Assembly: GCA_027488855.1 (NCBI GenBank)
Contig: JAIYAV010000309.1
Span: 1 to 43,211 of the forward strand
DNA: 43,211 nt
Direction: 5' to 3'
Source: Saprospiraceae bacterium
GTDB taxonomy: Bacteria; Bacteroidota; Bacteroidia; Chitinophagales; Saprospiraceae
Shown here: positions 31,463-40,733 of the stretch, in pieces
Position numbering within the stretch: the first letter of the stretch is position 1
Layout of the letters: the number at the start of each line of letters is the position of its first letter
Program-made: the position numbers and the translations under genes
Notes under the pieces: model-generated
The model's database searches: none
What the model was told of the DNA's origin: nothing
What the model saw: the letters and a program-made list of their open reading frames with translations, nothing else

Positions 31463-34400
31463 CTACCGCAGCAGCGTCACCTCCCCGCGAACCAGCGCAT
31501 TACCCGGCCCCTTGTCATCTACATATTCGATTCGGAACCAATAAATGTAAACACCCTGTGGAGCTTTTTCACCCCGAATGAATCCATCCCAGCCCGTATT
31601 GATGTCAGTGGAACGGAAAGCTTGGCTGCCCCAACGGTCGAACACCTGCAGTTCAAATGCGGTTACTTGTACATTTTCATTGAGGTAAGTTCGGAACGTT
31701 TCGTTGGCGCTGTTGCCATTTGGGGAGAAGGCATTGGGCGTAAAGGTTTTAAAAACAATACATTCCCGAAAGCTCAGGGTCATCGAATCAGTATCCACAC
31801 AACGGCCATTGGAAGCGCGCACCCAATAAGTCCCAGCCAGGGTAGCTGACAAGGATTTACCCGTGCTGCCATCCGACCACAACAATGGGGCATTGCCACT
31901 GCCACTGGCTTGGAGTACAAAGGGTTTGTCATCACAAACGAGGGTATCCGGGCCGAGGTTCACCGTTGGAATGGCGTTTAAAGCGACTTTGAGGCTATCA
32001 CTAAAACGACAATTCCGCTGCGTCACCTGAGCCCAATACGTCCCGGCACTGCTGACGTTTATTCCCGATGTAGAAGCACCCGTGCTCCAGCGTACCTGGT
32101 CAAAACCCGTCAAGCCACCCAGGGCGAGGGTTTCACCCGTACAAAGCACCGTGTCCTTTCCTAAGTTAAAGCGGGGCAAGGGATTGTAAGCGACGCTGAT
32201 CGAGTCCCGAACCCTACAACGCCCCGCTACAACCTGCGCCCAATACAGTCCGGCCTGATTCACTACAAAAGTCGGATTGCTGGAGCCATCTTGCCATTGG
32301 GTGCTGGTGTTCGGCACCTGTACCGTAAGCCGCAGGGTACTGCCCTCACAAAGGGTGGTATCCGCACGCAATAAACTTTGTGGTAAGCTAACAGCTACGA
32401 TCTTGACGCTGTCTCGTCGCACACAAGCGTTGAGGTCTATTTCCAGCCAATAGGTTCCGGTTTGGCTCAGTATTTTTGCTGCGGTAGCCTGGCCATCATT
32501 CCAGCGGTAAACGCCTCCTGCAACAGTAGGATTCAAATTCAGGGTTTCATTGTTGCACAGCGTGGTATCCGGCCCCAGGGAAAATTTAGGGTAAGGCTTG
32601 TAGGCAATTCGTACCGAGTCGCTGACACTGCAACGTCCTGAACTGGCTCGTAAAATGTACAAACCCGCTGTAGAAACCACATATGGATTGGCACTGGAAT
32701 TGTCTTGCCAAAGCAAAGTAGCGCCTGGAACATTGAATTGATAGGTTTTCGTCAGCCCTTCGCACAAAGTTGTATCCCGACCCAACAAACCTTTGGGCAA
32801 ATCAATGAATTGCACCCGAATGCTGTCGCGCTTGCGGCAACCATTCACCGTGACATCCGCCCAGACGATTTCTGATTGGGTCAAATTTCGGGTGGCAGTG
32901 GTATTGCCATTGTTCCAGCGGTAGGTGGCATTGGTAGTGGTGGCATTCAAATTGATGTTTTCTCCGGCGCAGAGCGTGGTGTCTCGGCCTAAGCTGAATT
33001 TGGGCTCAGGGGCAAAGGTGTAGGTAGCTGAGTCGCGTTTGGTACAGCCGTTCAGGCTCACGTCCACGTAGTACAAGCCGGTTTGGGTAATCAAAATGCG
33101 GGAGGCGGTAGCACCAGTATTCCAGCGGTAAGTGGCCCCGATGAGGGACACATCTGGGCGATAGGATTCACCGATGCAAAAACCCCGATTGACGCCCAAT
33201 TCAAAGGAAGGCCCAGGGCTGAAGGTAAACCGTCTTTGGTCATTGAAGGTACAGCCATTCAAGGTGGTCGTTACGGCGTACAAGCCACTCGATTGGACAC
33301 TGATGTTGGCATTGGTAGTGCCATTGGACCAGCGATAGGTGACGTTCCCGGGGGTACTAACCGTTGCCCGCAAGTTGAAGTTTATCCCATCGCACAAGCT
33401 GGTATCCGCGCCAAGTTCGAAGCGCGGCAGGGCCTGCATCCGCAGGTTGACACTATCCCGCTCGGTACAGCCATTGGCGCTTGCTTCCAGCCAGAAAGTC
33501 CCGGCGGTAGTAGCACTAAAAGTGGCATTGCTGCTGCCATCTTGCCAACGGTAGGTAAGATTGCCCAGATTGGAGCGCAGGCTGAAGCTTCCACCCTCAC
33601 AAAAAACGGTATCACGCCCCAAACTCAAGCCCAGCGCAGGTAAGACGCGGATGTTGATGGAATCGCGGGCGGTGCATTTGCCATCATTGACCTCCACCCA
33701 AAACAGTCCTGCCGTATTCACCCGCAAGGTAGCGCCAGTGCTGCCATTGCTCCAGAGGTAGGTTCGGCCACCCGCCTTGGAGGCATCCAGAAGTAAAGAT
33801 TGTCGGTCACAAATGCTGGTATCGCGGCCCAAATTGATGGCCGCAGGGCTGATGACTCGAACCTGGGTTGAATCCGAAGCTGTACAGCCCGACAATTCGA
33901 CGGTCACTTTGTATTTTCCGGCTTTGCTGGCATCGATACTGGTAGCCGTAGAGCCATCCTGCCAGCGATAGGTGGCGCCAACCAGATTCAGATCAGCGTT
34001 TAAGACCAAACCTTGATTGGCACACAAAGTGGTATCGTTGATTAAATTGGGCGTAAAATCGGCAGCTGGCAATACCCGTACCGTGTCTCTCAGAATACAT
34101 CCGTCATTGTAGGTGACCGCAACAAAGTACGTTCCAGCCCGGGTAACATTGAAGGTAGCCTTGGTGCTGTTGTCATTCCAGCGGTAGGATTCTCCGGCAC
34201 TGAAGGTGTTTGCATCAAGGAGCAAGCTGTTGTTTTTACACAAGACCGCATCCTTGCCCAAAATACCCTCGTCAACATAATCGACTGGGGAATCAAAAAC
34301 CCAGCGCTCGTTGCTATTGGCAATATTCGTACTATTGGCACCTGCCAGGAATTGGGTGGAGCCTACGCCCCGTTGGTCCCGCATTTGTACAAAATCCGCC

Positions 34401-37400
34401 ACTACTTTTCCCCCATTCATGATCACTTCAGCCTTGTTCCCACTTACCGTTGAGCGGAGCTCAATCGGGTTACAGTTGTTGCCAATGACCTGAAAATATT
34501 CATTGATGGTTTGATCTTGACGTACATCCAAATCGTAGGTTTTGCCCGCTGTGAAAATTAAGGAGTCGATGATATTGAGCCCCAGTACAATTCCACTATT
34601 TCGGAATTCAACCCGGTTGAAACGATTGGTTCTTGGGCCGTTCCCAGGAAATTGCGCATTAAAATAGGATTCAAGCGTAGATGTTCCATTGGGATTGGAA
34701 AACAATACATTGTGGAAAGTCGCATTGGCATTGGATAAAAAAGAAGGAGTCGTATTGGTAAATTCCAATAGTGAAGTTCCTGCATCTACTGTTGCCGTTT
34801 CTGTTACTAAAAAAATGTAATAATTCGTAAAACCATTGCCCGTTAAACGGATATGGCTTTTTCCCAATTTTATAATTTGCTTGTTAAAGTGATATCCACT
34901 GATCCAAAAAGTTTCAGCAGTAACTGGCCTATCATTTGAATTGAACTCGCCAGATCGCACGTAAAGATTATAAGTACTTAGTGTATCCTGCAAGATCCAG
35001 GAGCCATTGCCATTGACGGTGGTATTGAAGACATTAAAACCACGGGTTAGAATGGTATTACCTGTTAGGCTTCCACGGAAGTCAAGCTGAGAGAGTGAAG
35101 ATTCAATTCTTTTGCTTGGCAAATTGACCGAGCCAAATGCATTCAAAGACCACATCCTGAAGATGGGATTGTTGCTTACCCCGTTCCAGCTCATGTTGCG
35201 GCAGTAGGCAAAACGGTTGTAGTTGTTGACTTGTTGATTGGGGCCGTTGAATGAATTGGCGTCGAAGAAGACATTGTCTTTGGCAGTAGGAATACACTCA
35301 CCGCCAGGGCCACCACTGGTTTTTGACCAGTTGACCGGATCAAACCAATCGCCATTGCCGCCTTTTCCAACCCAAAACAAATCTCGTCCCGCCAGTTCAT
35401 TGATGGTCCAGCCTTCGTTGTTGCCTAGGTCGATTGAATTGTTGGTAATGGCTGGCCCTACTCCAATACGTTTGATGTCCTGGATCATCAAACGTTGAGT
35501 GGTAATGGACTTAGTGGTATTGAGAATAGCTTGCCCGCCATTGGCAGCAGATCGCAGCTCAACCATTCCTGTACAAACATCCGGTACGATCAGCTCTCCC
35601 AGCGTAAAGGTATCCTGAGCATTGATCTGGAAGGCATAGTTGACATTGAAAAACTTGACTACATTGGCCGTATTGATTCCGTAATTCCACAATGTGGCTG
35701 TCGTAGTTACCGTATCAAAGCGTTGTTTGTTCCGGAAAGAGTTGTTGAGTGTACCATCCCCTCCTGCAAATTCGACAACATTGTATGTCAATAAAGGGGC
35801 AGCTGAATTGGCACCAGAGGTCATGTTTCCATACAAATTGCTGAACCGGATGATCGAGTTTCCTGCATCCAGTGTAAGTTGCAGGGCGTTCATGTTCCAT
35901 TCCAGGTTGTTGTAGTTCTGGGGATCCCGATTGCGCATGATCCAAAGGCTGGTACCCAGACTTAATTTGCGGGGCTGATTTTCTCGCGAGAGCACGTTGC
36001 GGGTGATCACGCGTTGGTTGGCAGTTGAGAAATCACCTTGCACGAAATAAAAGGTATTGAATACCGATAAACTATCGGTTAAAGCCCAGGTTCCAGAACC
36101 TGCCACGTAAATGTCTTTGTTGAAAATACGCCCGGCAGACGTGATGGTATTCCCGGGATTGGCGCCTTCGAAATAAAAATCGCCTTGGAAATTTTGTCGC
36201 AGCGTAGTGATAAAAGCCAATGACCCAAAAATGTGCATGGCTTTGGTTTTATCACCTACGAGGGTTGGCGTGCCATTGGCCCCCGTCCAGGTCATGTTGC
36301 GACAGTAGGCATTGTCCACATCGATGGTAACTGTGATGCTATTGCCCGAATTGGCATCAAAAAACACGTTGTCTCCAGCAGTAGGAATACAACTACCCCC
36401 GGGACCTCCACTGGTCAATGACCAACGTGCAGGGTCGTTCCAATTTCCCGATCCACCTACCCAAAAAAGGTTGTTGTTGCTTTTGGGGATGATGGTCCAG
36501 CCTATATTGTTGCCCAAATCGGCGGCATTTCTGGCCACGAATCGCGCTCCACCCGCCCCTCTGATGTCTTTCAATGAGATAAAATTCCCAGTGATTGAAT
36601 CTGCGCTTGCTTCAAAGGTAACCTGCGTACCAGAGTTGCTGCTAAAGACCTGGATGGGCTGATTACATTGTCCTGTAGCAACCAGTTTTTTCAACCGGTA
36701 AGTAAACCCAGATTGGAATTTAAAACTTTTTCCCGGGCCGAGTACCAGTTCATCAAAAGCGGCAGTTCCTTTGACTTCACTGTCATTGCGCATTTCGAGG
36801 CGAAGGAGGTTCACGCCTCCACCAGTCATGCTTTCAAATTTTCCAAAGCCGATAAGGTTGGAATAAAGGACAGTGCCCAAATTGACGTTGCCCGTTCCGG
36901 CAACTCTTACCAAGGGTTTATTCGAGCTGAGGTCAATAACTGAATTACCAGGTACGATACTCAGATTGGTTCGATTGAATTCAACTACCGCGGAATCTTG
37001 TTCCCACCATTCGTAACGACGGTAATAGCGCCCTGAAACGGTAATCCGACTAGTGCCTAAATTCAAGGCTACCGGAGAACTGGGGATCACAAAAAGTTTA
37101 AGGCAGCTGATGTTTTGGTTACCGGTGTTCAAACTACCTGCTCGGATGAACAATGTGGTATCTACTTGCAAAGGGCCGCCAAGTGTCCAGCCTCCACCTA
37201 CCCCGGCGAAAGAGCCAATTTGGCGGATGCGATGGCCAGCCATGTTGATGGTATGTCCAGTAGTTCCGGCCAAAAAATTGATCGAGCCCCGAAACGAGAA
37301 CACCATATTCGCACTCAGTCTCAAGGAGCCGTAAACGTTGAGGATATAGCTTTCAGGAGCAGAGAAAGTAGGGTTATTGGTTGCTGCTTCCCAGTTCATG

Positions 37401-37648
37401 TCCAGGCAAAAAATCGACTGGTTGTTGACATTGATTACCTGATTGGGTGCCGTAAACGAATTGGCGTCAAAAAACACCCGATCGTTAGGGCTTGGTACCA
37501 CGTTGTGGCGAGTAGCGCCGCCACTGGTGGTGGCCCAGCGGCTGATGTCCGACCAGTCGCCACTGCCGCCTACCCAATAATAGTCAGCAGCGTGGGCCGA
37601 GTGGGCCAGCGAAAGGATCATGATTAATAGCAAAAGGGGTCTGAACAT
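31463..37648 (-). CDS. Giant type IX secretion substrate with repeat domains and gliding-motility C-terminal domain
   Basis: The 2061-residue protein has a signal peptide (MFRPLLLLIMILSLAHSAHA). Three N-terminal repeats of about 365 residues begin near 23, 393 and 755 with Y/LFWVGG.G.W....RW, then DNVFFDANSF and a parallel-beta-like stretch. Between about 1127 and 1960 come twelve tandem Ig/PKD-like domains of about 70 residues, most with LGxDTTLC...TYRWxDGS...AGTYWVxVxxxGC..RDS; each holds two cysteines that could form a disulfide. The last 95 residues (TFTPNAFSPNGN, FDRWGSQAF, GWDGFIRG, PQGVYIYWF) are the CHU_C/gliding-motility C-terminal domain, a type IX export signal. It is probably a surface adhesin or matrix protein. 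A TACGTTAACC sequence lies 17 bp upstream. Confidence 0.92.
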   Translation of the reverse strand: MFRPLLLLIMILSLAHSAHAADYYWVGGSGDWSDISRWATTSGGATRHNVVPSPNDRVFFDANSFTAPNQVINVNNQSIFCLDMNWEAATNNPTFSAPESYILNVYGSLRLSANMVFSFRGSINFLAGTTGHTINMAGHRIRQIGSFAGVGGGWTLGGPLQVDTTLFIRAGSLNTGNQNISCLKLFVIPSSPVALNLGTSRITVSGRYYRRYEWWEQDSAVVEFNRTNLSIVPGNSVIDLSSNKPLVRVAGTGNVNLGTVLYSNLIGFGKFESMTGGGVNLLRLEMRNDSEVKGTAAFDELVLGPGKSFKFQSGFTYRLKKLVATGQCNQPIQVFSSNSGTQVTFEASADSITGNFISLKDIRGAGGARFVARNAADLGNNIGWTIIPKSNNNLFWVGGSGNWNDPARWSLTSGGPGGSCIPTAGDNVFFDANSGNSITVTIDVDNAYCRNMTWTGANGTPTLVGDKTKAMHIFGSLAFITTLRQNFQGDFYFEGANPGNTITSAGRIFNKDIYVAGSGTWALTDSLSVFNTFYFVQGDFSTANQRVITRNVLSRENQPRKLSLGTSLWIMRNRDPQNYNNLEWNMNALQLTLDAGNSIIRFSNLYGNMTSGANSAAPLLTYNVVEFAGGDGTLNNSFRNKQRFDTVTTTATLWNYGINTANVVKFFNVNYAFQINAQDTFTLGELIVPDVCTGMVELRSAANGGQAILNTTKSITTQRLMIQDIKRIGVGPAITNNSIDLGNNEGWTINELAGRDLFWVGKGGNGDWFDPVNWSKTSGGPGGECIPTAKDNVFFDANSFNGPNQQVNNYNRFAYCRNMSWNGVSNNPIFRMWSLNAFGSVNLPSKRIESSLSQLDFRGSLTGNTILTRGFNVFNTTVNGNGSWILQDTLSTYNLYVRSGEFNSNDRPVTAETFWISGYHFNKQIIKLGKSHIRLTGNGFTNYYIFLVTETATVDAGTSLLEFTNTTPSFLSNANATFHNVLFSNPNGTSTLESYFNAQFPGNGPRTNRFNRVEFRNSGIVLGLNIIDSLIFTAGKTYDLDVRQDQTINEYFQVIGNNCNPIELRSTVSGNKAEVIMNGGKVVADFVQMRDQRGVGSTQFLAGANSTNIANSNERWVFDSPVDYVDEGILGKDAVLCKNNSLLLDANTFSAGESYRWNDNSTKATFNVTRAGTYFVAVTYNDGCILRDTVRVLPAADFTPNLINDTTLCANQGLVLNADLNLVGATYRWQDGSTATSIDASKAGKYKVTVELSGCTASDSTQVRVISPAAINLGRDTSICDRQSLLLDASKAGGRTYLWSNGSTGATLRVNTAGLFWVEVNDGKCTARDSINIRVLPALGLSLGRDTVFCEGGSFSLRSNLGNLTYRWQDGSSNATFSATTAGTFWLEASANGCTERDSVNLRMQALPRFELGADTSLCDGINFNLRATVSTPGNVTYRWSNGTTNANISVQSSGLYAVTTTLNGCTFNDQRRFTFSPGPSFELGVNRGFCIGESYRPDVSLIGATYRWNTGATASRILITQTGLYYVDVSLNGCTKRDSATYTFAPEPKFSLGRDTTLCAGENINLNATTTNATYRWNNGNTTATRNLTQSEIVWADVTVNGCRKRDSIRVQFIDLPKGLLGRDTTLCEGLTKTYQFNVPGATLLWQDNSSANPYVVSTAGLYILRASSGRCSVSDSVRIAYKPYPKFSLGPDTTLCNNETLNLNPTVAGGVYRWNDGQATAAKILSQTGTYWLEIDLNACVRRDSVKIVAVSLPQSLLRADTTLCEGSTLRLTVQVPNTSTQWQDGSSNPTFVVNQAGLYWAQVVAGRCRVRDSISVAYNPLPRFNLGKDTVLCTGETLALGGLTGFDQVRWSTGASTSGINVSSAGTYWAQVTQRNCRFSDSLKVALNAIPTVNLGPDTLVCDDKPFVLQASGSGNAPLLWSDGSTGKSLSATLAGTYWVRASNGRCVDTDSMTLSFRECIVFKTFTPNAFSPNGNSANETFRTYLNENVQVTAFELQVFDRWGSQAFRSTDINTGWDGFIRGEKAPQGVYIYWFRIEYVDDKGPGNALVRGEVTLLR

Positions 37649-37696
37649 GGTCTTTTAGGTTTATGGGTTAACGTACAAAATCGGTGGTCAATCTTT

Positions 37697-39148
37697 CTAT
37701 TTTTTCCTCCACAATCGTCCCCACCACAGCAGTAAACGATTCAAAAGGCCCATCCACAAGGGTGGTTCCGGCAAAGTGGAGGTCGTTTCATTTTCTTCGG
37801 CGAGGCTGGTTTTGGAAAAATCGTACAAATCTTCAAAAATTTTACGTACGTTTTGTTCAACCATTCCCCGAAAAGGAATCCGCGCCATCAATCCATACAA
37901 GGCGGCATTGCCTTTGGCGGTTTCGCCTGGATTGTTTTTTGCAAAGAGTATTGAGGCTTTGAGGTCTTCAATGTAAGCGTCGATCACCGGAATATTCTGG
38001 CGCATGACCGTCAGGTGAATGGAGTTGGGCAATTGTTGGCGGTCCAACATCCATCCTTTTTGTTCCAATTGATCAGCCACTACAAAGATATCAGGCTGGT
38101 TTCCACGAGTTGTATAAGCGATGATGTTCATCACTGGAGTGCCCAAAATACTGATTTCTGGAATTTCTGCCAAAGCTTTTTTAATTTGGCCTGTAGCTTG
38201 CATAATTTCCTGGGTGATGCGCAAGTAGCCATCCTGCCCCAATGCCTGCATCGCCGACCAAGTAGCGGCAATGGCGCCACCCGGGCGGGAGCCCATTAAC
38301 GTAGGCGAGGCATAAATTCCTCCTGGCCAATCGGTGGCGATGTAAAACTGGTATTTCAGGTAATTCATATTGCGGTACAAAAGCACTGAGGCCCCTTTGG
38401 CCCCATACCCAAACTTGTGGGCATCGGCGGAAATGGAAGTAACGCCTGGCACCCGAAAATCGAATGGATCGACTGGGTAACCTAGTTTTTCCACCCAAGG
38501 CAATAAAAATCCTCCGATGCAACAATCGACGTGAAAAGGTAGTTTTTTTTCCAAAGCCAGCGCAGCAATACTGGCAATGGGATCCAGAGCACCATGTGGA
38601 TAAGTGGGCGCAGAAGCGGCGATTAGGATGGTATTGCGGGTAATCAGTTGGGCCAATTCCTGCGGCTGTGCCCGCATCTCGGCATCAATCGGGGCTTTTT
38701 TTACTTTGATGTTGAGAATGTGAGCGGCTTTTTCAAAAGCGGGGTGAATGCTATTAGAAGCGACAATTTCTGGTGCAGTAATCTGAGGAAACAACTTGCG
38801 GGCCCGCTCACGGTAGGTGTATACGGCGAGGAAAATACTCTCGGTACCCCCCGAAGTCATGGTGCCCGTCACGTTTTCATCACCATTCAACAAACTGGCG
38901 GTCATTTGAATGACTTCCAGCTCCATTTTTTTCAAACTTTGAAAAGCAAAAGGATTGAGGTAGTTTTCGGAAAAAAAACTGCTGTAGGCCTGGGTAAGGA
39001 GCTCTTGGTGGGCATCATCCACGTAGTAGACCATGCTCCAGGCACGGCCTGCTTTCCAGGAAATGTCCTTTAAATGTAATTTTGACAATTCATCAAGAAT
39101 GGTATCTTTATCGCGGCCTTGAGCAGGGATGGAAATTCTTTCGGACAT
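37697..39148 (-). CDS. Sphingosine-1-phosphate lyase-like PLP enzyme
   Basis: I chose the ATG at 39148 (MSERISIPAQ); the upstream frame lies in the divergent promoter region. The 483-residue group II PLP decarboxylase-like enzyme has GTMTSGGTESIFLAVYTYRER (about 115-135), HVDCCIGGFLLPW (about 208-220) and the PLP lysine K245 in SADAHKFGYGAKG. It ends in a hydrophobic-basic tail (LWMGLLNRLLLWWGRLWRKK). The TSGGTESI and ADAHKFGY signatures and overall length match the S1P-lyase/DPL1 branch better than glutamate decarboxylase. S1P lyase splits sphingosine-1-phosphate into an aldehyde and phosphoethanolamine, plausible in sphingolipid-making Bacteroidota. The tail may attach it to the membrane. 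Confidence 0.82.
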   Translation of the reverse strand: MSERISIPAQGRDKDTILDELSKLHLKDISWKAGRAWSMVYYVDDAHQELLTQAYSSFFSENYLNPFAFQSLKKMELEVIQMTASLLNGDENVTGTMTSGGTESIFLAVYTYRERARKLFPQITAPEIVASNSIHPAFEKAAHILNIKVKKAPIDAEMRAQPQELAQLITRNTILIAASAPTYPHGALDPIASIAALALEKKLPFHVDCCIGGFLLPWVEKLGYPVDPFDFRVPGVTSISADAHKFGYGAKGASVLLYRNMNYLKYQFYIATDWPGGIYASPTLMGSRPGGAIAATWSAMQALGQDGYLRITQEIMQATGQIKKALAEIPEISILGTPVMNIIAYTTRGNQPDIFVVADQLEQKGWMLDRQQLPNSIHLTVMRQNIPVIDAYIEDLKASILFAKNNPGETAKGNAALYGLMARIPFRGMVEQNVRKIFEDLYDFSKTSLAEENETTSTLPEPPLWMGLLNRLLLWWGRLWRKK

Positions 39149-39253
39149 ACAGCTGACTATTTTATCGTTCGGAAAAATACAATACCTTCCCTGCTTTATC
39201 ATGCGAACTGCATAAACTGGTCATTTTTTTTAACCATTGATAATCGCAAGCAA

Positions 39254-40432
39254 ATGAAAAACAAACAAAAAGCACTCATCGGATTCGCATTATTGAGTCT
39301 GGTCACCCTGAGTTGCCAGCCTAAAACAAAAGAAAAAGGAAGCATGGAAGCTGAAACCAACAAGGAAATGGCCTACCAACTGCCAGATCCCAAAAATTTT
39401 GACAAAACCCACCAGGGTAAAAAAATCGAATTGTTTATCCTCAAAAATGGTCCGATTCAGGCGGCACTGACCAACTATGGTGCCCGGATGGTGGGTCTAT
39501 TGGTACCCGACAAGGATGGCCGGGAGGTGGATGTACTGACCGGGTACAACAACATCGACGATTACCTCAAGACGGAATCTTACTTTGGCTGCGTAGTGGG
39601 TCGTTATGGGAACCGGATTGCCAAAGGCAAATTCACCCTCAATGGCAAAACCTACACCCTGGCCACCAACAACGGAGCCAATCACCTACACGGCGGGCCA
39701 GAAGGCTTTTGCAAAAAAGTATGGGATGCCAAACAAATTGACAGCAGCAGCGTGGAATTCAGCTACCTGTCCAAAGACATGGAAGAAGGTTACCCAGGCA
39801 ATTTGCAGGTCAAAGTAACCTATCGCCTGACTGCCGATCGCGGCGTAGAAATCGAGTACAGCGCCACGACCGACAAACCCACTGTGCTCAACCTCACCAA
39901 CCACAATTACTGGAACCTGGACGGCGAACGCGACACCACCATCAACGATCACCTCTTGCAGATTTTTGCTTCCAAATACACGCCAGTGGATTCTACGCTG
40001 ATCCCTACGGGTGAACTGGCTTCGGTAGAAGGCACCCCCTTTGATTTCCGCAAACCCACCGCCATTGGTGATCGGGTAGACGCGGATCACGAGCAGATCA
40101 AGTATGGCAATGGGTATGATCACAATTTTGTAGTGGCACCTGGAAAAGTAGCCGCTGGTGAATTGCCCCTCATCGCCACAGTTTTAAGCCCCAATTCTGG
40201 CATCAAAATGGAAGTATTGACGGCAGAGCCAGGGATTCAGTTTTATGGTGGCAACTTTTTGACGGGATCTCAGGTCGGCAAAAGTGGTCAGGCCTATGTG
40301 TTCCGCTCAGCCCTGTGCCTGGAAACCCAACATTTCCCCGATAGCCCAAATCAGCCCAAGTTTCCAACGACTACGTTGAACCCTGGACAAACGTACAGCA
40401 CGCGGACAGTTTATCGGTTCCCAGCGCAGTAA
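39254..40432 (+). CDS. Galactose mutarotase (aldose 1-epimerase), lipoprotein
   Basis: I chose the ATG at 39254, which starts a lipoprotein signal (MKNKQKALIGFALLSLVTLSC, with LSC as lipobox). The 392-residue protein has the aldose-epimerase core: LTNYGARMVGLLVPDKDG, VVGRYGNRIAKGKF, NHLHGGPEGFCKKVW (first catalytic-site His), LNLTNHNYWNL (catalytic His) and TAEPGIQFYGGNFL (catalytic Glu). It interconverts alpha and beta aldohexoses; lipidation would place it in the periplasm or at the outer membrane. It is divergent from the S1P-lyase-like gene and no sugar operon is nearby. TTAACCATT lies about 19 bp upstream. Confidence 0.92.
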   Translation: MKNKQKALIGFALLSLVTLSCQPKTKEKGSMEAETNKEMAYQLPDPKNFDKTHQGKKIELFILKNGPIQAALTNYGARMVGLLVPDKDGREVDVLTGYNNIDDYLKTESYFGCVVGRYGNRIAKGKFTLNGKTYTLATNNGANHLHGGPEGFCKKVWDAKQIDSSSVEFSYLSKDMEEGYPGNLQVKVTYRLTADRGVEIEYSATTDKPTVLNLTNHNYWNLDGERDTTINDHLLQIFASKYTPVDSTLIPTGELASVEGTPFDFRKPTAIGDRVDADHEQIKYGNGYDHNFVVAPGKVAAGELPLIATVLSPNSGIKMEVLTAEPGIQFYGGNFLTGSQVGKSGQAYVFRSALCLETQHFPDSPNQPKFPTTTLNPGQTYSTRTVYRFPAQ

Positions 40433-40457
40433 ATAATCGCAAGGTTTTCGGATGGTA

Positions 40458-40479
40458 GAGACGCACGGCCGTGCGTCTC
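40458..40479. repeat. REP-like perfect palindrome (22 bp)
   Basis: gagacgcacgg followed by its exact reverse complement ccgtgcgtctc, with no loop, preceded by gta (gtagagacgcac). Short palindromes of the gtagagacg type are, from memory, widespread REP-like elements in cyanobacteria and some other phyla. It lies 25 bp after the mutarotase stop, next to a cacaaagg-family palindrome. Confidence 0.7.
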
Positions 40480-40500
40480 CATGAAGCATTGCAAACACAG

Positions 40501-40629
40501 CCAAAGCGGCATTTCTTTTATCACAGAGGGAAAAAAGAGGACACAAAGGACACAAAGACCGTCAACGTCTAACTCTGTGCCCTTTGTGTCTCTTGGTGTT
40601 TTCTTTGTGAAAAAAAATGCCGCTTGGGG
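40501..40629. repeat. cacaaagg-family palindrome, copy 4 (inverted orientation)
   Basis: ccaaagcggcatttc...cacagaggg...ggacacaaaggacac pairs with gtgccctttgtgtctc...tttgtga...aatgccgcttgggg. The loop caacgtctaac is the reverse complement of the gttagacgttg loop in copy 2, so this copy is flipped. It lies between genes on the same strand. Confidence 0.8.
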
Positions 40630-40733
40630 CTGATTCCAAAAAAATAGAAACCATTGTGTCTTGCACAACAAAATTCGAGCTTAATTTGTAAGGTAAATTG
40701 CGCTACACGTATTTTGGCGTCCAATTGTATTTT

